Assembly: GCA_034003745.1 (NCBI GenBank)
Contig: JAVEYA010000026.1
Span: forward strand, 1-26,612
Length of the DNA stretch: 26,612 bases
From: JAVEYA01 sp034003745
Lineage (GTDB): Bacteria > Bacillota > Peptococcia > DRI-13 > PHAD01
Direction of reading: 5' to 3'
Part shown: positions 1 to 7,927 of the stretch, in pieces
Position numbering within the stretch: position 1 is the stretch's first letter
Layout of the letters: each line of letters opens with the position of its first letter
Notes under the pieces: model-generated
What the model saw: only the letters and a program-made list of their open reading frames with translations
The model's database searches: none
What the model was told of the DNA's origin: nothing
Made by a program: the position numbers and the translations under genes

Positions 1-1
1 A

Positions 2-760
2 GGGCAGGAAATCAGCAATTCAGCCCGGCAGCTGACGAACAAAGCCGAAGAAGGCAGCCGCTCAGCGATGAGCATTGAAAAAAGGGCGCGGGAACTGAAG
101 AAAAATGCAGAGCAATCCCGTGAATTGGCGCAGACTTTGGGCGCCCAACAGCAAGCGAATATTGAGAAGGCCATGGGGGAAGCCCAAGTCGTCGGGCGTA
201 TTGGGGAAATGGCCGGCAGTATTGCCGAAATCTCCGAACAGACCAATCTGTTGGCCTTAAATGCGGCGATTGAAGCTGCCCGCGCGGGCGAGCAAGGAAG
301 AGGTTTTGCGGTTGTAGCCGAAGAAGTTCGCAAATTGGCTGAGCAATCGGGAGCGACGGTCTCGGAAATCCAGACGGTCATTAAACAAGTTCAGGAGGCT
401 TTCAATAATCTTTCCGCAAATGCCGGCAGTATCCTGCAGTTTATGCAGGAAAAAGTGTCTCCTGATTATGAAAACATGGTGGATACGGGTGAGCAATATC
501 TGCAGGATTCCGTGCTGGTCGCTTCGCTGGTGCAGGATTTTGCCGCCAGCTCGGAGCAAATATATGCTTCTGTTGATGAAGTGCAAAAGACCATTGAATC
601 CGTTACCAAAAATGCGGAAAACGTAGCCTGGGATTCACAAGTTATCTCCACGAATGTGCAGGAAACCTCCAAAGCGCTTAAAGACGCCGCCAGGCTGGCT
701 CAGGAGCAGAGCGGCCTGGCTCAGAGCCTGGCCCAGTTGGTACATAGATTCCAGGTATAG
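2..760 (+). CDS. Methyl-accepting chemotaxis protein, C-terminal signalling domain (5' truncated)
   Basis: The frame is open from base 2, so the gene begins before the window and only its cytoplasmic C-terminal part (about 252 residues) is visible. It carries the conserved MCP hairpin tip: ISEQTNLLALNAAIEAARAG, followed by EQGRGFAVVAEEVRKLAEQS. This is the region that contacts CheA and CheW. On both sides the sequence is Ala/Gln/Glu-rich heptad coiled coil, as expected for the antiparallel four-helix signalling bundle. No membrane segment or ligand-binding domain is present in the visible part, so the stimulus cannot be guessed. There is no C-terminal CheR-docking pentapeptide; the protein ends at a VHRFQV-like tail. 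A separate cheW lies about 22 kb downstream in the same orientation. Confidence 0.95.
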   Translation, partial: GQEISNSARQLTNKAEEGSRSAMSIEKRARELKKNAEQSRELAQTLGAQQQANIEKAMGEAQVVGRIGEMAGSIAEISEQTNLLALNAAIEAARAGEQGRGFAVVAEEVRKLAEQSGATVSEIQTVIKQVQEAFNNLSANAGSILQFMQEKVSPDYENMVDTGEQYLQDSVLVASLVQDFAASSEQIYASVDEVQKTIESVTKNAENVAWDSQVISTNVQETSKALKDAARLAQEQSGLAQSLAQLVHRFQV

Positions 761-791
761 ACAAAAAAACCTTTGCGGCGGTGAATACGGG

Positions 792-1436
792 ATGATACTT
801 CAGCATGAACGCGAAAAAGTAATAATTATTGCCCAAAGAGCCTTGGCTACCGGTCTGGTGCCGCTGACTTTCGGCAATTTCAGCCTGCGGGATCAGGAAA
901 AGGGGATGTTTTGCATTACACCCAGCGGCATGGATTATGATGATCTGATTCCGGAGGATATTGTGGTGCTGGATTTAGACGGACGGGTGGTGGAAGGAAA
1001 CAGGAAACCCTCGGTGGAGACCCGCCTGCACCGGATGATTTACGAAAAAAGACCCGACGTGAACGGCGTCTGTCATACCCATTCCACTTACGCCACGGCC
1101 TGGGCTTCCTGCGGCGTCAAATTCCCCATTATTGTGGAAGAAGTGGCTGCCCTGGTGGGGGAAACGCTGGGCAAATCAGCCTACCAGCAAACCGGTACGG
1201 AAGAACTGGCCCGCTCTGTCGTAGAGGCGCTGGGAGAAAAACAGGCCGCCTTAATCAGCAACCACGGCCTGGTAGCCGTAGGACCGGATCTGGACAAAGC
1301 CTTTGCCAATGCTGTAGCCGTGGAAGAGGGCGCCAAGATCGCCTATCTGGCGAAAAATATCGGGGAAATGAAGGAGCTGCCCAAGAGTGTGTGCAGGAAG
1401 GTGCACCAGTGGGCAGCAAAAAACTACGGGCAATAG
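792..1436 (+). CDS. Class II aldolase, L-fuculose-phosphate aldolase-like
   Basis: This is a 214-residue protein, the usual length of FucA-type zinc aldolases, which cleave sugar phosphates such as L-fuculose 1-phosphate to dihydroxyacetone phosphate and an aldehyde. Visible family motifs are GNFS (residues 28-31), TPSG (43-46), a Glu at 76 in the position of the catalytic acid, the metal motif HTHS (His95 and His97), and a third metal-ligand candidate, His158, in the NHG motif. The reading frame is open further upstream, but that part overlaps the MCP gene and has no family similarity. The ATG at 792 starts the aldolase fold, 31 bases after the MCP stop, though its ribosome site is weak. Exact substrate is unknown; the family also holds ribulose-phosphate epimerases and methylthioribulose-phosphate dehydratases. 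A terminator follows. Confidence 0.88.
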   Translation: MILQHEREKVIIIAQRALATGLVPLTFGNFSLRDQEKGMFCITPSGMDYDDLIPEDIVVLDLDGRVVEGNRKPSVETRLHRMIYEKRPDVNGVCHTHSTYATAWASCGVKFPIIVEEVAALVGETLGKSAYQQTGTEELARSVVEALGEKQAALISNHGLVAVGPDLDKAFANAVAVEEGAKIAYLAKNIGEMKELPKSVCRKVHQWAAKNYGQ

Positions 1437-1495
1437 GCTGTTGTTGCGCCTAGCGTCTGAGCACTTATGAACAGTCTATATAAACCGGTTTAATG

Positions 1496-1521
1496 AGCGC
1501 CTCTAAAAGGCGTTTATTTTT
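1496..1521 (+). terminator. Intrinsic terminator after the aldolase gene
   Basis: A short stem (AGCGCCT pairing with AGGCGTT across the loop CTAAA) is followed by TTATTTTT. It lies 60 bases after the aldolase stop and separates it from the pilus operon. The 97 bases between it and the next start are AT-rich, but I could not place a convincing sigma-A promoter there. Confidence 0.75.
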
Positions 1522-1618
1522 GTAAAAATATTTTGTAAAAGAAGGAAAATTGTAGAAACCTATAGAATAATTAGGAATTAAGAGGAAATAATGTAAAATT
1601 AAGCTTGGAGGAAGACGC

Positions 1619-2734
1619 TTGGCTAAGCTGAAGATAGCCATTGCCGTAAAGGATGAAGCATATGGCCGTAAACTCGCGGAATATATCCCGCATCATTATT
1701 CGCCGGAAGCGGAGGCGCAAGTTTGGCCTGCCAAAGAGAAAGGAGACCTCGCTGAAGCCGCAGACCAGACGGAGGCAGATATTTTTTTGCTGGAGGAAAA
1801 TCTTGTTTTGCCCCAGGAGACATCTGTCCGGGCCGGCGTGGTAATAACGCTGACGGAAGAACTAAGAAATCTGCGAGAAATAGAGGGAGTCTATAAATAT
1901 CAATGCGCGGATGCGCTTCTAAACCAGGCCCTGCGGATTTATGCGCAAAAGCATCCGGATGACCCTCCGCTGACTTTGTTTAACAGGAAGACACGGACCG
2001 TCGCTCTTTTCTCTGCAGGCGGCGGTGAAGGCAAAACGACGCTGGCCGCGGCTTTAAGCATTCAGGCGGCCTGGGAGGGGAAGCGCATCTTCTATTTGAA
2101 TTTGGAAAACACTGCGTCCACGCCGCTATATTTTGCCGGAGAGCAGGCCAATACCCTTTCCAATACCCTGTATGCCCTGTGCCATCACAGTCAGGTCAGG
2201 GAGAAAGTGGCGTCGGCCATCTGTACAGACCCTGTTTACCGGATTGATTTCTTCCGCGAGCCGGACAGCCTGCTGGATTTACAGGAAAATCCCGGCGGAG
2301 ATCTGGGCTTATTGGTGCGCCTGCTGGCCGAGACGGGCCGCTATGATCGCCTATTTATCGACCTCTCGGGCGGGATTACGCATAATTATCTGGCTGTTCT
2401 GGACGCCTGCGACAAAATTCTGCTCGTTTCTACCGAAGACAGGACGGCAGAGCTGAAGACTCAAAAATTATTGCGGGAATTCAAGATGTTGGAACGGAGC
2501 AGCCGTTTTGGCCTGCTGAATAAAACCCGTCTTATTCTAAACAAAACGAAAGAAAACAGCCGGACTGAAACGGGAGAGCTTCCGGGAGAAGAAGCCTTTG
2601 CAGGGGCCGGCATAGGGGCGCGGGTTCCCTGGACATCCGACTTGACGGTTGCCTGTGGGGAGAGAATCAGGCCGGGTCTGGACGGTCCTTTTGGCGCGGC
2701 TATTCATAAACTCAATTATTTTCTGGACGATTAA
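1619..2734 (+). CDS. CpaE/TadZ-like pilus assembly ATPase
   Basis: This 371-residue protein is the first gene of a Tad (tight adherence, Flp) pilus operon. Residues 1 to about 110 resemble a degenerate receiver-like domain. Residues from about 127 form a MinD/ParA-type P-loop domain with a deviant Walker A motif, SAGGGEGKTT (about 132-141, Lys139), and a hydrophobic strand ending in Asp248 (DRLFIDLSGG), the expected Walker B. TadZ/CpaE proteins localise to the pole or assembly site and position the pilus machine. The TTG start at 1619 is chosen because GGAGG at 1607-1611 precedes it with 7 bases of spacing and the N-terminal strand KLKIAIAV begins there. The CpaF gene follows after 25 bases. 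Confidence 0.88.
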   Translation: MAKLKIAIAVKDEAYGRKLAEYIPHHYSPEAEAQVWPAKEKGDLAEAADQTEADIFLLEENLVLPQETSVRAGVVITLTEELRNLREIEGVYKYQCADALLNQALRIYAQKHPDDPPLTLFNRKTRTVALFSAGGGEGKTTLAAALSIQAAWEGKRIFYLNLENTASTPLYFAGEQANTLSNTLYALCHHSQVREKVASAICTDPVYRIDFFREPDSLLDLQENPGGDLGLLVRLLAETGRYDRLFIDLSGGITHNYLAVLDACDKILLVSTEDRTAELKTQKLLREFKMLERSSRFGLLNKTRLILNKTKENSRTETGELPGEEAFAGAGIGARVPWTSDLTVACGERIRPGLDGPFGAAIHKLNYFLDD

Positions 2735-2759
2735 ATCGCTGGAGGAGGAGGAGAGGAAA

Positions 2760-3992
2760 GTGCTTAATAAAGCCGACTTGATCAACGAAATCAAAGAAAG
2801 CGTGAGAGGCCGCCTCGACCTCAGCCGCGAGCTTTCCGACGCGGAAATAGAAGCGCTGATCACCCAGGCGGTCTTTGAAAAATCCCGGCAGGTTCACCTG
2901 GACTCGTCCGCCAAGCAGGCGTTAATCAAAGAAGCCTTTAACGTTTTACGGCGGCACGGGGCGCTGCAGCCGCTCCTGGACGATGAGAGCATCACGGAAA
3001 TCATGGTCAATGGCCCGCGTCAGGTGTTTATCGAGCAGGACGGCAGAATCCGGGAAACGGACATTGTCATCGCCGATGCGGAAAAACTGGAAGATTTGAT
3101 TCAAATGATCGTTGCTAAGGTCAACCGGGCGGTCAATGAATCCTCGCCCCTGGTTGACGCAAGATTGCAGGACGGCTCGCGCGTCAGCGTAATCCTGCCG
3201 CCGATTGCGCTGGACGGGCCGGTGCTAACCATCCGCAAATTTCCCGCCCGGCCGCTGACAGTGGAAGAATTGATGGAAAGAGAATCCCTGAGCAAGGAGG
3301 CGGCTGATTTCTTAAAAAACATGGTGCAGGCTCGTTACAATGTTTTCATCTGCGGCGGGACGGGTTCGGGCAAGACGACTTTCTTAAACGCGCTGGCCAA
3401 TTTTATCCCTGCCGACGAGCGGATTGTAACCATTGAGGATTCGGCGGAACTACAGCTGAAATCCTTAAAGAATGTAGTCCGGACCGAAACCAGGAATGCC
3501 AACGCGCAGGGCAAGGGGCAGGTGAGCATCCGCGATTTGATCCGCATGTCCTTGCGGCTTAGACCGGACCGGATTATCGTAGGTGAAGTGCGTGGCGCCG
3601 AAGCGCTGGATATGCTGCAAGCCATGAATACCGGTCATGACGGTTCTTTATCCACGGGGCACGGGAATTCCCCCGGCGATATGCTGCGCAGGCTGGAGAC
3701 GATGACGCTTCTGGGCGCGTCCTTGCCGCTGGCGGCAATCCGCCAGCAGATTGCTTCGGCAGTGGATTTGATGATTCATCTGGGCAGGCTGCGCGATAAG
3801 TCCCGGCGCGTTTTGGAGATCACGGAAGTGACAGGGTATCGGGAAGGCGAGATTGTGCTCAATCCCTTATTTATCTTCAGGGAGGAAGGGCAGAGGGCGG
3901 ATGGAGCAATTATCGGCCGGTTGCAGCGGACAGACAATAAATTGATGAAGGTGCAAAAATTGCGGATGGCCGGCTTGGAAAACAAAGTTTGA
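2760..3992 (+). CDS. CpaF/TadA-type pilus assembly motor ATPase
   Basis: This is a 410-residue secretion ATPase of the type II/IV superfamily, CpaF branch, the hexameric motor of Tad pilus assembly. Evidence: a CpaF N-terminal region with DESITEIMVNGP, Walker A GGTGSGKTT (about 199-207, Lys205), the Asp-box-like stretch IEDSAELQL, the arginine-rich SLRLRPDRIIVGEVRG with the catalytic Glu at 276, and the His box in TGHDGSLSTGHGNS. The frame is open further upstream inside the previous gene; the GTG at 2760 is chosen because a long GGAGGAGGAGGAG purine run (2741-2753) lies just before it. The TadB gene follows after 12 bases. Confidence 0.94.
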   Translation: MLNKADLINEIKESVRGRLDLSRELSDAEIEALITQAVFEKSRQVHLDSSAKQALIKEAFNVLRRHGALQPLLDDESITEIMVNGPRQVFIEQDGRIRETDIVIADAEKLEDLIQMIVAKVNRAVNESSPLVDARLQDGSRVSVILPPIALDGPVLTIRKFPARPLTVEELMERESLSKEAADFLKNMVQARYNVFICGGTGSGKTTFLNALANFIPADERIVTIEDSAELQLKSLKNVVRTETRNANAQGKGQVSIRDLIRMSLRLRPDRIIVGEVRGAEALDMLQAMNTGHDGSLSTGHGNSPGDMLRRLETMTLLGASLPLAAIRQQIASAVDLMIHLGRLRDKSRRVLEITEVTGYREGEIVLNPLFIFREEGQRADGAIIGRLQRTDNKLMKVQKLRMAGLENKV

Positions 3993-4004
3993 GGTGAAGA
4001 GCGG

Positions 4005-4904
4005 ATGCACGGGTTGATCCTTTTTATTCTGCCGCTGGTTCTGGCGCTGCTTTTCCTGGGGGCAGGAAAAAAACTAAATTTGTCGCAAATAAGGCCTCCA
4101 CTAAGGCGGCGGAGCGGCGGACCGGATGAGAAGGCGGGCGGAAGCGCCGGGAAAGAGGGGCTGCTTGATTACCGGATTTATGTGCTCAGTCCCGGAGAAA
4201 AGATTTTATATATGCTTCAGGCCGCGGCATTTTTATTCTTGCTCTCCCTATGTTTCTACCATAGCTTGGTCTTGTCCGCCCTGGCGGCGAGCTTCGCTTT
4301 GTTTTATCCGAGGCTGAAAGCCAAAGACTTGTTGAGGAAGCGTCAGGACGCGCTGAATCTGCAGTTCAGGGATGCCCTGTACGCGCTGGCTTCCTCGGTC
4401 TCCGCCGGCAAGTCGGTGGAGGGAGCGTTTAAGGATGCGGCGCAGGAACTGTATTTGTTGTACCCGGACGAAGATACCTATATTGTCCGGGAATTCACCG
4501 CTATTGCCGCCAGAATAGAAATGAACGAAACCGTGGAGGAAGCCATCCGGGATCTGGCGGAACGTTCCGGGCTGGCAGATATCAGAAGTTTTGCGGATGT
4601 TTTCGGGGCAGGCAAGCGCAGCGGCGGGGATATGGTGGAGATCATCAGCAATACCTCCCAGGTGATAGGGGAGAAACTGCGCATCCGGGAAGAAATCAAT
4701 ACGTTGCTGGCCCAGCGGAAATTCGAGCAGAAAGTAATGAATGCCATGCCGGTTGTTTTGCTGCTCCTCCTGACCTGGAGTACCGGGGATTATATGGCGC
4801 CGGTGTTTAAAACCGTCTTTGGCCGGCTGGTAATGACTGTTGCGGTCATTCTGCTGGCGGCGGCCTGGTATATTTCCAAAAGAATTTCCGAAATTGAGGT
4901 ATAA
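4005..4904 (+). CDS. TadB-like inner-membrane pilus assembly protein
   Basis: This 299-residue membrane protein has a type II secretion F (T2SSF) domain. It has an N-terminal hydrophobic segment (about 4-20), a pair of segments near 70-100, a cytoplasmic helical T2SSF region around 118-245 (including ALASSVSAGKSVEGAF, the typical TadB/TadC opening), and two C-terminal segments (about 250-266 and 275-291). TadB and TadC form the platform on which the CpaF motor acts. The ATG start has GAGGTGAAGAG upstream. It is followed 3 bases later by tadC, so translation is probably coupled. Confidence 0.88.
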   Translation: MHGLILFILPLVLALLFLGAGKKLNLSQIRPPLRRRSGGPDEKAGGSAGKEGLLDYRIYVLSPGEKILYMLQAAAFLFLLSLCFYHSLVLSALAASFALFYPRLKAKDLLRKRQDALNLQFRDALYALASSVSAGKSVEGAFKDAAQELYLLYPDEDTYIVREFTAIAARIEMNETVEEAIRDLAERSGLADIRSFADVFGAGKRSGGDMVEIISNTSQVIGEKLRIREEINTLLAQRKFEQKVMNAMPVVLLLLLTWSTGDYMAPVFKTVFGRLVMTVAVILLAAAWYISKRISEIEV

Positions 4905-4907
4905 CGC

Positions 4908-5726
4908 ATGAAAAAGCGGTCTGAAAACCATCCATATGGAACATATCAGAAGCTCTTGGACAATGGGGATTATTCCCTCCCTTACCTTTTGCCGCTGGGG
5001 TTATGGCTTCTGAAGAATTTACGCTGGCGGGGGACAGGATCCTGGAATAAGCGCATCCGCGGACAGCTCACGGAATTGTATAGTGCCCGGAGCCTGGATG
5101 ATTATCTGCGGCTGCATTATGCTTTTAAAACCGTCTATTTCCTGGCGGGCTTGGGTATAACCGGTTTTTTGACAATTGTCACAGGGGATTTTCTGGTCCT
5201 GCTGTTTTGCCTGGGCCTATCGGTTCTGCTCTTTTTCTTGCCGGACTATGAGGTTAACAAGAAGGTGAAAGCAAGACGCGCTCAGCTCGCGGCAGAATTC
5301 CCGGATTTTTTACATAAAGTCACGTTACTGTTAGGCGCAGGGATGACGATTCCCCGGGCCTGGGAAAAAATTGTGCAGGAGAGCAAGGGGGATACCCCAC
5401 TGCAGCGGGAACTGCACAAAAGTATGTTGGAAATTGAGGCGGGCAGTTCCATTTTGCAGGCTTATGAAGGATTTGCCCGGCGCTGCCGTCTGCCGGAAAT
5501 CAATAAGTTCGTAACCCTGATCTCACAGAACATGAAAAAGGGAAATGCCGAGCTGGTTTTCATCTTGCGAATGCAGGCCGCTGAATGTTGGGATGCCCGA
5601 AAACTTTCGGCCCGCAGGCTGGGGGAGGAAGCCGCCACGAAATTGCTTTTTCCGCTTCTGTTGATGCTCGTCGCTGTGCTGCTGATTGTGATGGCGCCGG
5701 CGGCGCTGGCCTTACAAGGCCTTTAG
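4908..5726 (+). CDS. TadC-like inner-membrane pilus assembly protein
   Basis: A 272-residue partner of TadB. Predicted membrane segments lie at about 74-91, 95-113 and 247-268. The T2SSF region begins near residue 125 with AAEFPDFLHKVTLLLGAG, a classic TadC signature. It starts 3 bases after the tadB stop with GAGGT upstream. Its stop codon is immediately followed by a GC-rich palindromic element (5726-5777), the first clear break between genes of the operon. Confidence 0.87.
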   Translation: MKKRSENHPYGTYQKLLDNGDYSLPYLLPLGLWLLKNLRWRGTGSWNKRIRGQLTELYSARSLDDYLRLHYAFKTVYFLAGLGITGFLTIVTGDFLVLLFCLGLSVLLFFLPDYEVNKKVKARRAQLAAEFPDFLHKVTLLLGAGMTIPRAWEKIVQESKGDTPLQRELHKSMLEIEAGSSILQAYEGFARRCRLPEINKFVTLISQNMKKGNAELVFILRMQAAECWDARKLSARRLGEEAATKLLFPLLLMLVAVLLIVMAPAALALQGL

Positions 5727-5777
5727 GGGGACAGGCTGGTAGTACCAACTGGGACAAGGGACCTGTCCCCCTGTCCC
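5726..5777. repeat. REP-like palindromic element with GGGACA/TGTCCC modules
   Basis: GGGGGACAGG at 5726-5735 is an exact inverted repeat of CCTGTCCCCC at 5762-5771. The 6-mer GGGACA occurs at 5728 and 5751, and its complement TGTCCC at 5764 and 5772, so alternative foldings are possible. A small inner hairpin TGGTA-G-TACCA occupies 5737-5747. The element begins in the last base of tadC and ends about 13 bases before the next ribosome-site region. It lacks a T-tract, so it is not a standard terminator. It resembles short REP-type elements; membership in a dispersed family is inference, as only one copy is seen here. Confidence 0.7.
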
Positions 5778-5806
5778 GGAAGAAAATATGTTTAGGAGGA
5801 AGAGAG

Positions 5807-6007
5807 ATGCTTGTGAAAGCGCTGAGACTACTGCGACGCGAGGAGGGTCTGGGCACGGTGGAACTGGTGATTATTCTGGCGGTATTGGTGGGGATTGCCC
5901 TGATTTTCCGCGGGTATATCTTTGATTTTGTAGATACCATCATGGATAGTATCTTCGGCCAGGAACTGGAGACTATGAAGGCAAACCCCCTGCCTCCGGG
6001 ACAATGA
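5807..6007 (+). CDS. Small Flp1-like type IVb pilin
   Basis: This 66-residue protein fits the Flp1-like pilin family found in Firmicute Tad loci and is the likely major pilin subunit. A short positively charged leader ends in EEG; the presumed prepilin cleavage site is Gly14|Leu15, with Glu at position +5 (GLGTVE), the hallmark of type IV prepilins. A single hydrophobic helix (about 18-35) follows, then an amphipathic tail. The upstream frame is open into tadC, but the ATG at 5807 has a strong AGGAGG site at 5794-5799 and gives the right length. Its stop overlaps the next start (ATGA), so the two are translationally coupled. Confidence 0.85.
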   Translation: MLVKALRLLRREEGLGTVELVIILAVLVGIALIFRGYIFDFVDTIMDSIFGQELETMKANPLPPGQ

Positions 6008-6513
6008 GACGGCGTCTGTTTACCGGATTTGCAGGGAATAAGCGGGGCAGCCTGACGATTGAGATCATGCTGGTCTTTACTACGGTCTTCTTCAGTCTGG
6101 CGCTGTTATTGACGGGCTTTATGCTCTTGTATAACAAGCTTGTGCTAATGAAGACAGCGGTGGAGGCGGCCCGGGAAGCTGCGCTAATGCGGCAGACGGA
6201 AGCGCCCGACGGTTATGCCGAATTAGAAAGACGGATCGAGCAAAGCCTGGAGGGGTTTGTCCTCCAACCGAAGAATACGATGGTCCGGGTTACAGTGGAT
6301 AAGCTGCTCTGGAGCAATACGTTAAGGGTGACTTTGGTACAGGAATACAGCATGCCGTTTGGCCGCCTCAAGGCTGTCTTTGACGGAGAGGAGTTTATTA
6401 CCTTGACTGGAACGGGGGAGGCAACGCTGCTGGAGCCGGTTCAATATATCCGCAGCGTGGACCTGGGATTGGAATATTTTCAGCGTATCCGGGAAAGGAC
6501 GGCTGCGCCGTGA
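6004..6513 (+). CDS. TadE-like pseudopilin
   Basis: This 169-residue protein has a basic N-terminus, a presumed prepilin site at Gly15|Ser16 with Glu at +5 (GSLTIE), and one hydrophobic helix (about 21-45), followed by AAREAALM, a typical TadE junction. The remainder is an extracytoplasmic alpha/beta domain with no recognised motif. TadE and TadF are minor pilins processed by the same peptidase as Flp. The start codon overlaps the pilin stop (ATGA at 6004-6007), and its stop overlaps the next GTG start. Confidence 0.82.
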   Translation: MRRRLFTGFAGNKRGSLTIEIMLVFTTVFFSLALLLTGFMLLYNKLVLMKTAVEAAREAALMRQTEAPDGYAELERRIEQSLEGFVLQPKNTMVRVTVDKLLWSNTLRVTLVQEYSMPFGRLKAVFDGEEFITLTGTGEATLLEPVQYIRSVDLGLEYFQRIRERTAAP

Positions 6514-7907
6514 AGCTGTTAAGGGACAGGCGGGGGGCTGTTACGGTCTTTCTGGCGTTGATTTTTCCCGCGTTCTTGCTTGTGGCGGGAGTCTTCGTCG
6601 ATGCGGCCAGAGTAATGATCGCCGGGCAAATGCTCCAAACTTCCCTGGATTCCGCTGTGCGCTCGGCCATGGCCGGCTGTCATGAAAGACTGGCGGCAGA
6701 GTTCGGTCTCTATGGGGGAGAGATGCCGGAAGAAGAAATCGAGCGCTATCTGCGCCTGAACTTAAAAGGCCGGCCCGGCGCTTTGCGCTTGCTGACCTTT
6801 CATGAAATCCGGGTGGAGAAGGAAACACATGTGACAGGCAGTTTGTTAAATGACGAAATTTTACGCCAGCAAATCCACGAATATATGCAATATAAAGGTC
6901 CTCTAATTTGGGGAGAGAAGTTTCTGGACGGTTGGCGGCAGGGCAGGCCGGGGGACGGAATCAAATCCCTGGATTTAGGACAGCAGGCAGCCGCGACGGC
7001 GTTAGCGGAAGAAACCGCTGTAAATGGGAATGCTTCGTCACAACAAAAAAACAGCCTATCCCCAGGGGAAGACAGGGCGCGTCAGGATATCCCGGACAGT
7101 CTGCGTCTGGATTTTAGTTTTAAGGAATTGCCCGGACAGGATCTGATTGGCGCCGGGACTTTCTCGGCAGCCAATGCGTCCTCCCGGGAAACGGAGCCCA
7201 TTTCTTTATTCGCCGGGGACTTGGCCGTTGCCCCGGAAGAAGGAGCGGCCCTGCAAGAAGGGCGCAGGATCCTGGAATACCTGGATGCGCTGGATAAAGA
7301 ACTGGAGACTGTTTTATTGCAAAGCCTGGACAAGCTTTATCAGGCCGAATATATTTTGGATAAGTATACCTACCTGACCTCATCCACTTTACGAAATCAT
7401 TATCTGGATAAAGGAGAGGCGGAATATATCCTGGTCGGCGATAATGCGGAGCTCAGCAATCTTTTGACCGTATTCGGGCGGATTCTGCTGTTTCGTTTCG
7501 CGGTAAACACAATGGATGTTTTTGTGAAAAACCCCCTGCCTGACCCGCTGGCCCGTTTGGTCTTGGCGCTGACGGAAGGTTTTGCGGCAGCCTCCGCCGA
7601 GACGGTCAGAATTTATGACGGCCAGTCCGTCCCTTTGTTTCCCGGGACGTCCGCTGTTACACTGAGCTATTCCGATTATCTGCGTCTGTTTTTAGTGCTG
7701 CAGGATAAGGAAATACAGCTTAACCGGATGCGGCAGCTGATGCAGGTGAATATCCGGCAGATGGACCAGGCGGGAGATTTCCAATTAAACGCTCTGACAG
7801 CACGGGGAATCGTCCGGGCTGCCGCAGAGATTGATTTATGGTTCTTGCGCCTGCAGGGGGACAGGTACCGTCTGGAAGGGGAGACAACTTTCTCCTATGG
7901 TTCTTAG
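6510..7907 (+). CDS. TadG/DUF5702-like membrane-anchored pilus-locus protein
   Basis: This 465-residue protein has one N-terminal hydrophobic helix (about 12-33) followed by a long extracytoplasmic region with low-complexity, helical and Ser/Glu-rich stretches. The N-terminus DRRGAVTVFLALI resembles the prepilin-like entry of TadG and DUF5702 proteins found at this position in Firmicute Tad loci. It lacks the Glu at +5 after Gly9, where Phe is found, so it may not be processed as a pilin. The GTG at 6510 overlaps the preceding TGA. Family assignment rests on position and N-terminus; the long C-terminal part is not recognised. Confidence 0.7.
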   Translation: MKLLRDRRGAVTVFLALIFPAFLLVAGVFVDAARVMIAGQMLQTSLDSAVRSAMAGCHERLAAEFGLYGGEMPEEEIERYLRLNLKGRPGALRLLTFHEIRVEKETHVTGSLLNDEILRQQIHEYMQYKGPLIWGEKFLDGWRQGRPGDGIKSLDLGQQAAATALAEETAVNGNASSQQKNSLSPGEDRARQDIPDSLRLDFSFKELPGQDLIGAGTFSAANASSRETEPISLFAGDLAVAPEEGAALQEGRRILEYLDALDKELETVLLQSLDKLYQAEYILDKYTYLTSSTLRNHYLDKGEAEYILVGDNAELSNLLTVFGRILLFRFAVNTMDVFVKNPLPDPLARLVLALTEGFAAASAETVRIYDGQSVPLFPGTSAVTLSYSDYLRLFLVLQDKEIQLNRMRQLMQVNIRQMDQAGDFQLNALTARGIVRAAAEIDLWFLRLQGDRYRLEGETTFSYGS

Positions 7908-7927
7908 CAGGAGGAAAGGGGGCAGCG

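Noticed and set aside
654..791. Upstream extension of the aldolase gene
   Set aside because: It overlaps the MCP coding region and adds residues with no aldolase similarity; the ATG at 792 gives the normal 214-residue length.
1571..1599. TTAGGA-17-TAAAAT as a promoter for the pilus operon
   Set aside because: Transcription would start at about 1606, inside the ribosome site at 1607-1611, leaving no usable leader; the -35 is also poor.
4248..4931. 227-residue open frame on the minus strand opposite tadB
   Set aside because: It lies wholly antisense to a clear T2SSF protein, and its composition (His, Gln, Pro, Arg rich) is that of an antisense shadow.
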